Of a DNA stretch of 64,000 nucleotides, positions 1 through 8,074 are shown piece after piece (position 1 is the stretch's first letter; each line of letters opens with the position of its first letter). The notes beneath the pieces were generated by a model. That model made no database searches and was not told the DNA's origin. It saw nothing but the letters and a program-made list of their open reading frames with translations. The stretch comes from an uncultured Bacteroidales bacterium (GTDB lineage Bacteria; Bacteroidota; Bacteroidia; Bacteroidales; P3): positions 1-64,000 of the forward strand of contig CALGGY010000050.1 in NCBI GenBank assembly GCA_937915785.1, written 5' to 3'. Position numbers and translations under genes: made by a program.

Positions 1-1300
1 GTTTCATTATGCGGAGTTTCAGCTGGTTGATGCTGGCTTCGATGAGGCTTTCGTCGAATTGGCCTTGTTTCAGGAGGTCGAGCTGTTCGAGCAGCAGGTC
101 GCGCAGCTGTCCTAGGGTCTGTCCTTTGGTGGGACGTCCGCCGAGCATAAAGGCGGCGTAGTCGTTGAGGGTGTAGGTGCCGGCGTAGGCGCCGAGGCAG
201 AGCTGTTTCTGGTTAAGGTTGAGGTCGATAAGGCCGCAGCTGCCGTTGTTGAGCACCATCTCCATGGCTTGGGCAAGCAGGGCGTCGCGGCTGCCGTTAC
301 CCTCTTCGATGCGGAAAGCGATGGTAAGGTTGGCGGGGTCCTGACCGTTTACAAGACGTATGATGGGTGTGGTGATGGGCTGCTCTTTCACTTTGGTGAA
401 CGACGGCACGTTGCCGGGTTTCCAGCTGCCGAAGTATTTGTCGATGATTTTGATGACTTCGTCGGGATTGAAGTCGCCGGCCATGGCCACGCACATATTG
501 TTTGGCACATAGTAGGCGGCGTGGTACTCGCGTATGTTTTTCATCGAGGGGTTTTTGAGGTGCTCGATGGTGCCGATGGTGGTCTGCTGGCCGTAGGGGT
601 GGTTGGGGAACAGGGCGGCCATCATGGTTTCGTTCACACGGCGGTTGTCATGAGCCATGCCTATGTTTTTCTCCTCGTAAACGGCCTCAAGCTCGGTGTG
701 GAACAGACGCAGCACAAGGTTGGGGAAACGGTCGCCCTGCACTTTGGCCCAGTTTTCAACTTGGTTGGCGGGGATGTTCTCCACGTACATGGTGTAGTCG
801 TTGGAGGTGAAGGCGTTGGTGCCCTCGCTGCCGATGGCAGTCATGCTTTTGTCGTACTCGTTGGCAATGGCAATGGTGGAGGCTATGTAGCTGATGGAGT
901 CTATCTGGCGGTAGATTTTGGCACGCTGTGTCTCGTCGGTGGTGCGGCGATAAACCTCGTACAGGTTTTCAATTTGCTGGATGTAAACTTTTTCCTTCTC
1001 CCAGTCGGTGGTTCCCAGCTGGTGGCTGCCTTTGAAAAGCATGTGTTCCAGATAGTGGGCCAGACCGGTGGTTTCCTTGGGGTCGTTTTTGCTTCCGGCG
1101 CGCACGGCGATGTAGGTTTGTATGCGCGGGGCGTCCTTATAAACGCTCAGGAAAACTTTTAGACCGTTGTCGAGGGTGTATTCGCGCACCTGCAGAGGGT
1201 CGTTGGGATAGGTCTTGTAGGTGTATTTTTGGGCAATGGCGGAGGCGGAAACCATAACCACGGCAACAAAAATGACTAGTAAGAATTTGATTCTTTTCAT
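1..1300 (-). CDS. M16 family zinc peptidase (partial, C-terminus off window)
   Basis: Zinc metallopeptidase of the M16 (pitrilysin/insulinase) family, cut by the window edge after 433 codons; family members are usually 400-950 residues. Residues 1-23 are a hydrophobic signal peptide, so the enzyme is exported to the periplasm or outer envelope. The inverted zinc motif HYLEH lies at residues 82-86 and a Glu-rich stretch at about 203-210 supplies the usual third zinc ligand. The N-terminal M16 fold is complete and a second domain has begun. ATG at 1298-1300 directly precedes the signal peptide, and a TATATTTG promoter box lies about 60 nt upstream on this strand. Role inferred from the family: degradation or processing of peptides in the envelope. 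Confidence 0.9.
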   Translation of the reverse strand, partial: MKRIKFLLVIFVAVVMVSASAIAQKYTYKTYPNDPLQVREYTLDNGLKVFLSVYKDAPRIQTYIAVRAGSKNDPKETTGLAHYLEHMLFKGSHQLGTTDWEKEKVYIQQIENLYEVYRRTTDETQRAKIYRQIDSISYIASTIAIANEYDKSMTAIGSEGTNAFTSNDYTMYVENIPANQVENWAKVQGDRFPNLVLRLFHTELEAVYEEKNIGMAHDNRRVNETMMAALFPNHPYGQQTTIGTIEHLKNPSMKNIREYHAAYYVPNNMCVAMAGDFNPDEVIKIIDKYFGSWKPGNVPSFTKVKEQPITTPIIRLVNGQDPANLTIAFRIEEGNGSRDALLAQAMEMVLNNGSCGLIDLNLNQKQLCLGAYAGTYTLNDYAAFMLGGRPTKGQTLGQLRDLLLEQLDLLKQGQFDESLIEASINQLKLRIMK

Positions 1301-1358
1301 TGATTGTGAGTGTTTTATGTTACTAATTTAATTTTTATTTTCTGCTTATACAGAAATA

Positions 1359-1366
1359 CAAATATA
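1359..1366 (-). promoter_or_regulatory. -7 box (TATATTTG) for the M16 peptidase
   Basis: The minus strand reads TATATTTG, matching the Bacteroidota -7 consensus TAnnTTTG. It implies a leader of about 50 nt. No clear -33 TTTG is seen at the usual spacing. Confidence 0.55.
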
Positions 1367-1607
1367 CAAAAAAAGATTGAAAGCTAAGCGATGAACAAAT
1401 ACTAACGCGGCATTTTTTTCTGTTGCCATTGACTGATGTAATAGCGACGGCATATTTCTGCAACCGTTCAATCAGGTAAATACAATATATATAATGTGTT
1501 GGTTTGGAATTTTTTGTTATCACCATTTTTATTATGTTGTTTCTGAGTTTTTTAGTGTTTGTTAGTAAATTTTTTGTTTTGTATTGGTTTTGTTTTGAAA
1601 AAAAAAG

Positions 1608-1615
1608 TATATTTG
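1608..1615 (+). promoter_or_regulatory. -7 box (TATATTTG) for the SPFH operon
   Basis: TATATTTG matches TAnnTTTG, with a weak ATTG 21 nt upstream as a possible -33 element. The start codon at 1681 follows about 65 nt later. The sequence between box and start is T-rich, and no Shine-Dalgarno is visible. Confidence 0.6.
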
Positions 1616-1680
1616 CAATACTAATTATTTGTTTAATATTGTTTTTTTTTTGTCTTTAATAATCTAAAATGCAGTAAATT

Positions 1681-2952
1681 ATGGCAATTATTGATATGGT
1701 GCGTTGGGCACCACAGGGCGACAAGACTATATATGCGTACCGTTTTCCGCATACCAATCTGAGCACTTACACACAGCTTGTTGTACAGGAGTCGCAGGAG
1801 GCGGTTCTGTTCTCCAAGGGTCAGATAATGGGCAAGTTCGGGCCGGGCAAGCACACGCTAAACACCGAAAACCTGCCAATATTGCGCAACCTTTTTGGCA
1901 TTCCTTTCGGCGGCAAAAACCCATTCACCGCCGAGGTGTGGTTTGTCAACAAAGTTCAGATGGCCAACCTTGACTGGAGTATGGCCAACCTGCCCATCCA
2001 CGACGCCGATTACAACGCCCAGATTCCTTTGGCATTCCAAGGGCGTTATGGCCTTAAGCTTGTAGATGCCGAGAAGTTTCTCGTAAAAATTGTCGGCACC
2101 AAGGAGATATTCGACCAAGACGACCTCACCGACCAGTTCCTTGGCGAGTTTACCTCCAAGTCCAAATCGATAATAGTGAGCTATATGCAGGCCAACCGAT
2201 TGGGTTTTAAGTATATCACCGCCAATTTCGACGACATCTCCCGTTATCTGCAAACCGAGCTCTCGCCTTTCTGGAAAGATATTGGTTTCGAGCTTACCAA
2301 GTTCTATCTTACAGATGTGATGATAGACAAATCCACCCCCGAGGGTGTTAAAATTGCCGAAGCCATATCGCAGCGCAGTTCGATGGACATCACCGGCCAT
2401 ACATGGCAGCAGGAGCAGATGTTCGGTGTGGCGTCGGGTGCTGTGGAAGGCATGAACGGCTCGCAGGGCGGATTGCTTGGCGGCCTTATGGCAATGGGTA
2501 TGATGGGTGGCATGGGCGGCATGGGCGCCGGAAACAACAACCTGATGCAGCCAACCGGCTACGCCTCCAACATGCAGCAACCCAATCAGATGGGCGGAAT
2601 GCAGCAGCCCGTGCAGCAACCACAGGCAAAAATGGTGTTCTGCTCGCACTGCGCCAAACCCATACCTGCGGGAATACAGTTCTGTCCCAACTGCGGACAT
2701 AAATACAACCCGTGCCCAAACTGCGGACGCGACAACGACGAAAGCGCCAAACGCTGCGTGGGATGCGGCGCCGCGTTGCAGGCCGCCTCTGGCAACCACT
2801 GCCCACACTGCAATGCTTCCATACCGGCAGGCGCCACATTCTGCCCCAACTGCGGACAACCCACACAGATGGGCGACCGCTGCTCGCGTTGCGGCTCCTC
2901 GGTGCAGCCCGGAACCAAATTCTGTCCCAAATGCGGCAATAAAATCGGTTGA
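1681..2952 (+). CDS. YdjI-type SPFH protein with four C-terminal zinc ribbons
   Basis: 423 residues. The first ~250 residues match the SPFH (stomatin/prohibitin/flotillin) domain of the YdjI / 'virion core protein' family, recognised by FGPGKHTLNTENLP near residue 57 and PFGGKNPFTAEVWFVNK near 80. A Gly/Met/Gln/Asn-rich flexible linker follows (about 265-318). From C321 to the end there are eight CxxC knuckles, enough for four zinc ribbons. In Bacillus, YdjI works with YdjG/YdjH to bring the PspA-like YdjF to the membrane. No PspA is present here; coiled-coil proteins follow instead. First gene of a six-gene group and 30 nt from the next. Likely role (inference): a membrane-associated scaffold whose zinc ribbons recruit partners. 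No transmembrane helix or signal peptide is seen. Confidence 0.85.
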   Translation: MAIIDMVRWAPQGDKTIYAYRFPHTNLSTYTQLVVQESQEAVLFSKGQIMGKFGPGKHTLNTENLPILRNLFGIPFGGKNPFTAEVWFVNKVQMANLDWSMANLPIHDADYNAQIPLAFQGRYGLKLVDAEKFLVKIVGTKEIFDQDDLTDQFLGEFTSKSKSIIVSYMQANRLGFKYITANFDDISRYLQTELSPFWKDIGFELTKFYLTDVMIDKSTPEGVKIAEAISQRSSMDITGHTWQQEQMFGVASGAVEGMNGSQGGLLGGLMAMGMMGGMGGMGAGNNNLMQPTGYASNMQQPNQMGGMQQPVQQPQAKMVFCSHCAKPIPAGIQFCPNCGHKYNPCPNCGRDNDESAKRCVGCGAALQAASGNHCPHCNASIPAGATFCPNCGQPTQMGDRCSRCGSSVQPGTKFCPKCGNKIG

Positions 2953-2982
2953 AGTATCATTTAATTATAATTATTTTCAGTT

Positions 2983-3702
2983 ATGAAAACGTCTAAACTC
3001 TTTTCATGGATATTGTATGCCATAGGCGTGGCACTGATTGTCATTGCTTTTGTGGTGCTTGGAAAAGATAAGATAGCCGACGACGTGCTTGTGCTCGACA
3101 CGGTGGTATCGGTTATCGTTTATTCTCTTTTTTTCATCGATGTGCTTGTGCCTTGGGTGGATTTCGGCGATCCGTCGCAGCGCCGGGTGGGTAACCTCGG
3201 CATACGCTGGTTTTTCACCATCATTTACGACATAGCCGCCATAGGTTTTATGGTGTATTGCCTTGTGTACCAGCAGCCCGAGCCCGTCAGTTTCAAAGTG
3301 CAGATAATTGTGCAGGCGGTACTTCTGTTCCTTCTTTTGATGGGATTGATGTTTGCCAAAGGCGGCGAAGAGAAAGTTGCCGAAGTGCAAGCTGAGGAAC
3401 GTGAGAAACTCGACAACCGCGACTACGTTAAACGCATACTTTCGCAGCTGAACAACGAGGCAACCCTGACCAACGGACTGCCCGACGAGGTGCGCAAGCA
3501 AATTTCCGATATGGCCGACGATACCCGTTTTATGGCACCAAACAACTCCGACGAGGCCGCCGAGCTCGACAATCAGATTGTGTCTGCATCGGAAAGCATA
3601 CGCGTGGCCATGGCCAACTACGATATGAACAAGGACGACATTGCCCGCAACATAGCACTGTGCCAAAACCTTCTGCAACGTCGCAAAAGCCTTTTGTCGT
3701 AA
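2983..3702 (+). CDS. Four-helix membrane protein with cytoplasmic tail, unknown function
   Basis: 239 residues. Four hydrophobic segments at about 6-26, 36-56, 73-95 and 103-124 are followed by a soluble, charged, probably helical tail of about 115 residues (AEVQAEEREKLDN onward). I do not recognise a family. It sits 30 nt after the SPFH/zinc-ribbon gene and is followed by a hairpin-and-T-run terminator, so the two form a transcription unit that may be partly separated from the four genes downstream. Inference: a membrane anchor for the SPFH protein, comparable in position to the membrane partners of YdjI in the Bacillus ydjFGHI operon; sequence similarity to those was not tested. Confidence 0.75.
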   Translation: MKTSKLFSWILYAIGVALIVIAFVVLGKDKIADDVLVLDTVVSVIVYSLFFIDVLVPWVDFGDPSQRRVGNLGIRWFFTIIYDIAAIGFMVYCLVYQQPEPVSFKVQIIVQAVLLFLLLMGLMFAKGGEEKVAEVQAEEREKLDNRDYVKRILSQLNNEATLTNGLPDEVRKQISDMADDTRFMAPNNSDEAAELDNQIVSASESIRVAMANYDMNKDDIARNIALCQNLLQRRKSLLS

Positions 3703-3709
3703 ATGATTC

Positions 3710-3758
3710 AAGACACGTCGAGCAACTTGTTGACCATTTTTTGACGTGTCTTTTTTTT
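3710..3758 (+). terminator. Intrinsic terminator inside the SPFH gene group
   Basis: Arms AAGACACGTC (3710-3719) and GACGTGTCTT (3743-3752) pair over 10 bp, with a small nested CAAC/GTTG hairpin in the loop, and a run of eight T follows. A weak promoter-like TATCTTTA at 3768-3775 could restart transcription for the next four genes. Confidence 0.7.
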
Positions 3759-3815
3759 GCATTGAAGTATCTTTAATATAAAAATATAGAAGTTTAACCA
3801 AAAAGACATGTAAAA

Positions 3816-6110
3816 ATGACAGGAAAAATTTTCCCCGAATCGGTCAACGTCTATCAGGACGAGGCCAAAGTTCTTTTCAACTACTACCGGCAGGCGGCCG
3901 AGAAAGTGGTGGCTGAGGAAGAACGCATCGAAAAAGAAATTCAGAAACTCGAGGCAGACAAGAAAAAGCTGGAGCAAGACCGTTCCAAACTGTGGTACTG
4001 GTTCCTTACCATCATTCTGTTTTTCGTATATTTTATCAAAAAAAGCGGCATTGACAAGGAGATAGCAGCCATTGACGCCCGCATTGCCGAGTTCAAGAAA
4101 CTGCACAAGGAGATTTTCCGCGGCTACAAGGTGAACAAAATGGGCGTGGCCTACGTGCCGGTGGCCGACCGTGTGAAATACGAGGGCAAAAGCTTTATTG
4201 TGGACTACACCGGACAGGTGCCCGAATCGGAAGTGAAAATACAGGTTTCACGACAGAACGACCTGCTTGTCAATACCATAGGCGACCTTGCCAACCTTTC
4301 GAGCGAAGCACCGTTGGTGGAGTCGTCGGACGACACGGAGACCATCGACACCGACGAATTCTCCACCTCCATACAGCAGGTGAACCAGCACGACTATTTC
4401 GGAAAACTGGAACGCTCGCTCCGCACCATAGCCTTTTGTTTGGACGACTTGGACATCGACTCCGTGTCGCTGCCCTTGGTGGCCGACAACAGCGACTACC
4501 TCAATTATTTGAACGAATACTCCACAACCGAAATTCCCGCCGACGCCCCCGTGGTTCAGGTGTTCGACAGCCAGACCTACGCACCGAGCATCAACAAGTT
4601 CCAGCAGCTGAACCGCCTGAAAGACTCCCTCGCAAACAAATCGCAGCAGTTCGAGGACGTGCTGAAAAGCCTTATGTCCACCATGGCACAGTCGGTGCAG
4701 ACTATATCGGCAATGAAACTGGCTTCCACCGACAAGGTGATTTTCGAATCCAACAAACTTCTGTACCTGCTTCTGAAATCGCCGTACAACCACTACTCGC
4801 CACTACTTGAGCACGACGAGATAGAACGTATAAAGAACGAAAGTTTCGACTACTCCGAAAGTGCGCAGGGATACGAGCCGTTCCACCTGAAACAGAGCTC
4901 CAGAGTGCGCTACAACCTCGTTACCGGAATGTGGACCGCCGAAGACGGGAGCTCCACCACCGTGCCATTCGGAGTACACCAGCTGTACGAAGAAATTGTG
5001 GCCCCAGTGGTGCATAACCTCATGCAAGAAACACGCATCGAGCGTCTAAAAATCTATAACCACATCAAAGACCAGAAAATCAGCTACCTCAACAAATGGC
5101 ATCAGGACACCGACGCTTTCTACCGTGCCAACCGCGCCGAGAGCTCGGATATCATCAACCTTATGCAGGAAAGCCTGCGCGAGTATGTGGCCGCATACAA
5201 CACCCTTATCTCGCTGCAGCGCACCGAATCGGCAATGGACGAATCGGAAACCAAAAACCTCGACGCCACCGTGGTGCAGAAAACTGACAACGTTGCCGAA
5301 ACAGCTGCCGCCTTTGCCGCACAGTCGCAGGAGTTCCAAAGGGTTCAAGAGCAGTTCGAAGATTATATCACACGGCTGAAAGACGATATCGACGAAAAGG
5401 CCGCACGGTTTGGACATGTGGAATACTACGATGCCAAGCTGGCCGACGGATACAGCAACGAAGTGGCCGTTGCCGGCAGCGAAGTGGAGAAACTTGACCC
5501 GCGCCGCAAACCCCTTGCCACTGCCAATCCTCTGCTGGCAAAAACAGTGGAACTGCCACCGGCTCCAAAAGTGGAGGAGATTACTTTCGAATATCTCGAC
5601 ACCAACCTCAAGGATATGGCCTCGCAAGCCCTTGGCACTCTGAGCCGCCCGGCAGCCATGCCTCCCGTGGCGCCACAACAGCCTGCCGCAGATATTGAAG
5701 ATGGCGGTGGCGACGAAGAGCCCATCGAAACTCCCGACAACAACGCCATCGAAGCGGAAAACTCTGGTTTAGTGTCCGATGAAAATGACGCAGTTGACAC
5801 CGAAACGGATGACATCGATGGCGATATGACCTCTGACGAAAATAACGACAACGAGGATTTTGGCGATGACCAAGAAGAATCCGACCAACCCGATGAAGAG
5901 GACGATGAGGTTGAAGAGGATGAAGAGGACGACTATCAGATAGTGGAGTTCAACGGTAAACGTTATGCGATAAGAGCAGAAGAGAATGAGAATGGCGAAA
6001 GCGAACTCCATGCATACGAATATGTTGGTACCGCCGACGGGTACGACCTTCGCGACATATCTGAAGATGAATACAATGCCCTTCTCGATTATCTTAATTC
6101 CCATGAGTAA
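3816..6110 (+). CDS. Large coiled-coil membrane protein with acidic tail, unknown function
   Basis: 764 residues, no recognised family. Residues ~25-58 form a charged coiled coil (EERIEKEIQKLEADKKKLEQ), followed by one aromatic-rich membrane segment at 59-74 (WYWFLTIILFFVYFI) and a second charged helix. The centre (about 180-620) is soluble and mostly helical. Residues ~650-705 are very acidic and probably disordered, and a short folded-looking C-terminal piece follows (YQIVEFNGKRYAIRAEE, about 710-764). There is no cleavable signal peptide, so most of the protein is likely cytoplasmic. It lies between the SPFH/membrane pair and the tandem paralogues, all on one strand. Inference: a structural or tethering component of the same complex, with the single helix fixing it to the inner membrane. 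Confidence 0.75.
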   Translation: MTGKIFPESVNVYQDEAKVLFNYYRQAAEKVVAEEERIEKEIQKLEADKKKLEQDRSKLWYWFLTIILFFVYFIKKSGIDKEIAAIDARIAEFKKLHKEIFRGYKVNKMGVAYVPVADRVKYEGKSFIVDYTGQVPESEVKIQVSRQNDLLVNTIGDLANLSSEAPLVESSDDTETIDTDEFSTSIQQVNQHDYFGKLERSLRTIAFCLDDLDIDSVSLPLVADNSDYLNYLNEYSTTEIPADAPVVQVFDSQTYAPSINKFQQLNRLKDSLANKSQQFEDVLKSLMSTMAQSVQTISAMKLASTDKVIFESNKLLYLLLKSPYNHYSPLLEHDEIERIKNESFDYSESAQGYEPFHLKQSSRVRYNLVTGMWTAEDGSSTTVPFGVHQLYEEIVAPVVHNLMQETRIERLKIYNHIKDQKISYLNKWHQDTDAFYRANRAESSDIINLMQESLREYVAAYNTLISLQRTESAMDESETKNLDATVVQKTDNVAETAAAFAAQSQEFQRVQEQFEDYITRLKDDIDEKAARFGHVEYYDAKLADGYSNEVAVAGSEVEKLDPRRKPLATANPLLAKTVELPPAPKVEEITFEYLDTNLKDMASQALGTLSRPAAMPPVAPQQPAADIEDGGGDEEPIETPDNNAIEAENSGLVSDENDAVDTETDDIDGDMTSDENNDNEDFGDDQEESDQPDEEDDEVEEDEEDDYQIVEFNGKRYAIRAEENENGESELHAYEYVGTADGYDLRDISEDEYNALLDYLNSHE

Positions 6111-6144
6111 ATCCGAACCACAACAACTTAAAAACTAATATGTT

Positions 6145-7059
6145 ATGGCAAGTATAGATTGTATGATAGATACCGAGCCCATGGCGCGCGAAATCAATCG
6201 TATTTCGGGACATGTGGTTGGCACAACAACTGCCGTTACAGCAATGCAGACCGCTGTTATTAAAGCAGAAAAAGATGCCGCCGACAACGTTTGCGACAAC
6301 GTGAACCGCGGCTTTTACACCCTGATACGTTCCCAAATATCGCAGAAAACCGCCAAGCTGCAGAGCGAAGTGGACTCGCACCTGATGAAACTCAACCAGC
6401 TGAAAAAACAGCTTCTGGCCCTCCGCGACCGCATGGAACGCGACTATAATATGACCTCGGCGCGTTATTTCAAACTTTTCAACGCACTGAACCGCGAACT
6501 GAAAAACCGAGTGCAGGAGCTCGATCGCCCCACCTTCGATTTTGCGCAGGACGAGACATCGAAACTCTCCAACCGTCAGACTATGCTCACCGGCACAGTG
6601 TCGGTGTCGCAGCTCGAAAGTGTGGCATACAGCCAGCGTATCATGGTTTCGAACCTTAAACTGCGGGCATCCAATGTGATAGATTCGATGAACCGTTTCC
6701 TGTGCCAGTCGGAAGAACAGAAACGCTTGTCCGACAAGATATTGCTTCAGGGCAGGGCAGTGGAGGCTCATGTGGCAATACCCGTCATCGTCAGCGAGTC
6801 GCTGATAAACGAAAACGGCAACACCTCCACCAACGTGATTGTGGACAGCACAGGACTTCCGAACAACGTGCAGATGGATATCCGCAACAGCGTGTCGGGC
6901 ACTTTGGGCGACCTGCAGTGGACCGACAATGCCACCAACAGCGAGGTGGCTGGCGAGTTCAGCCGCATGGTGGCCGACTCCCAAGTGTCGCCACGAGTAA
7001 AGAAAATGATGGAGCAGATGTTCGCTTCCACATCCATCCAAACCCTTAAAAAAGCATAG
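6145..7059 (+). CDS. Helical protein, first of two tandem paralogues, unknown function
   Basis: 304 residues, cytoplasmic by composition (no signal peptide or membrane helix). Residues ~45-135 form a long helical core: GFYTLIRSQISQK, then a heptad-like stretch, ending in ELDRPTFDF. The same core, with matching landmarks, is in the next gene (GFYKTIRSDISQQ ... ELDKPTFDF), so the two are diverged paralogues; an (I/V)DT(E/D)P motif precedes the core in both. The C-terminal part contains a region like PVIVSES that corresponds to PVFYVET in the partner. The stop codon is 2 nt from the next start, implying translational coupling. Family not recognised. Inference: the pair may form a hetero-oligomer in the SPFH/bactofilin-like system. 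Confidence 0.8.
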   Translation: MASIDCMIDTEPMAREINRISGHVVGTTTAVTAMQTAVIKAEKDAADNVCDNVNRGFYTLIRSQISQKTAKLQSEVDSHLMKLNQLKKQLLALRDRMERDYNMTSARYFKLFNALNRELKNRVQELDRPTFDFAQDETSKLSNRQTMLTGTVSVSQLESVAYSQRIMVSNLKLRASNVIDSMNRFLCQSEEQKRLSDKILLQGRAVEAHVAIPVIVSESLINENGNTSTNVIVDSTGLPNNVQMDIRNSVSGTLGDLQWTDNATNSEVAGEFSRMVADSQVSPRVKKMMEQMFASTSIQTLKKA

Positions 7060-7061
7060 CT

Positions 7062-8063
7062 ATGAGTTACACAAGGAGTTTTTCAAGACGTATAGCTGTG
7101 CATTATAGCGGGTATGTGACGTACCCTGCTTCGCAGAATGGTGGCTCGGTAAGCTATTCGGGCACAGCATACGAGGATGTTTACGTAAATGTTCATGTGG
7201 ATACCGACCCGGTGGACGATAGCGTTGCCGGATGCAACCGCAGTGTTGACCTGCTCACTGGCGCCGTTGTGGCTACCGAGGCCGCCGAAATTAAATCCAT
7301 ACGCGAAAACGCCGACCGTGTTGGCAACACCATTATCAGCGGTTTCTACAAAACCATACGCTCCGACATATCGCAGCAGATAACCGAGCTGAAAAACATA
7401 GTGGAATCCACGCTGATGAACCTTAGGCAGCTTGCCAAACGCTGCACCGACAAGCAGCTGCAGATGCAGACCGACTATGTGCGTATCTGCAACCGCTACG
7501 AGAAAATTTTCACAGAACTGAACAGCGAACTCGAAAACCGCATTTACGAGCTCGACAAGCCGACGTTCGATTTCAAACGCCTGTGCGACGGCAACCAGAC
7601 ACTCAACTCGGAGAGCGACATGGTGTCCACCGTTGCCGTTGCCGGAAAAGAGAGCGGCGCACTGCAGACCCAGATTATGGCCTCGTCGGTGAAACGCAGC
7701 GCCATTCAGGCAATGGGCAAGATACAGAATTTTCTGTTTGAGCAGAAACGCACCAACGACACCATAACTGCCAGCATGACTAAAGCCGACACTTCGGCAA
7801 GGGTTTATGTGCCAGTGTTTTATGTGGAGACTGCCGACACTGCAAAAACTACAAAGCAGCAGGTGTTCACACCATCGGTAGTGTCGCCGTCGGCACAGCT
7901 GCAGCAGGAGCTGGCCTCGACCCAGATGCCGCAAATGTCCGACAAGGAGGCCGAAAACGTGCAGCGATTCTTCTATGCACAAGTGGCCGACGAGTTCGCC
8001 TCGCACACCGACGAACATAGCCAGCGTGTGCACGACAATATCATCAAAATGTTTAACAAGTAA
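7062..8063 (+). CDS. Helical protein, second tandem paralogue, with Tyr/Ser-rich N-terminus
   Basis: 333 residues. It shares the ~90-residue helical core of the preceding gene (GFYKTIRSDISQQ to ELDKPTFDF, about residues 88-170) and the VDTDP motif just before it. It carries an additional N-terminal segment (about 1-45) rich in Ser, Tyr, Arg and Val, with alternating polar and aromatic residues that suggest beta structure. No signal peptide or membrane helix. The gap to the previous gene is 2 nt and to the next 11 nt. Because the paralogues kept one core but differ at the N-terminus, a division of roles such as partner choice is likely. Function unknown. Confidence 0.8.
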   Translation: MSYTRSFSRRIAVHYSGYVTYPASQNGGSVSYSGTAYEDVYVNVHVDTDPVDDSVAGCNRSVDLLTGAVVATEAAEIKSIRENADRVGNTIISGFYKTIRSDISQQITELKNIVESTLMNLRQLAKRCTDKQLQMQTDYVRICNRYEKIFTELNSELENRIYELDKPTFDFKRLCDGNQTLNSESDMVSTVAVAGKESGALQTQIMASSVKRSAIQAMGKIQNFLFEQKRTNDTITASMTKADTSARVYVPVFYVETADTAKTTKQQVFTPSVVSPSAQLQQELASTQMPQMSDKEAENVQRFFYAQVADEFASHTDEHSQRVHDNIIKMFNK

Positions 8064-8074
8064 ATAATCACGAT

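Larger units (their letters stand above)
1301..1680. other. AT-rich divergent intergenic region
   Basis: About 380 bases without a credible gene, between the leftward M16 peptidase and the rightward SPFH operon. It is AT-rich with many T-runs and holds one TAnnTTTG promoter box for each side (1359-1366 on minus, 1608-1615 on plus). The short open frames in it have no recognisable content. Confidence 0.7.
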
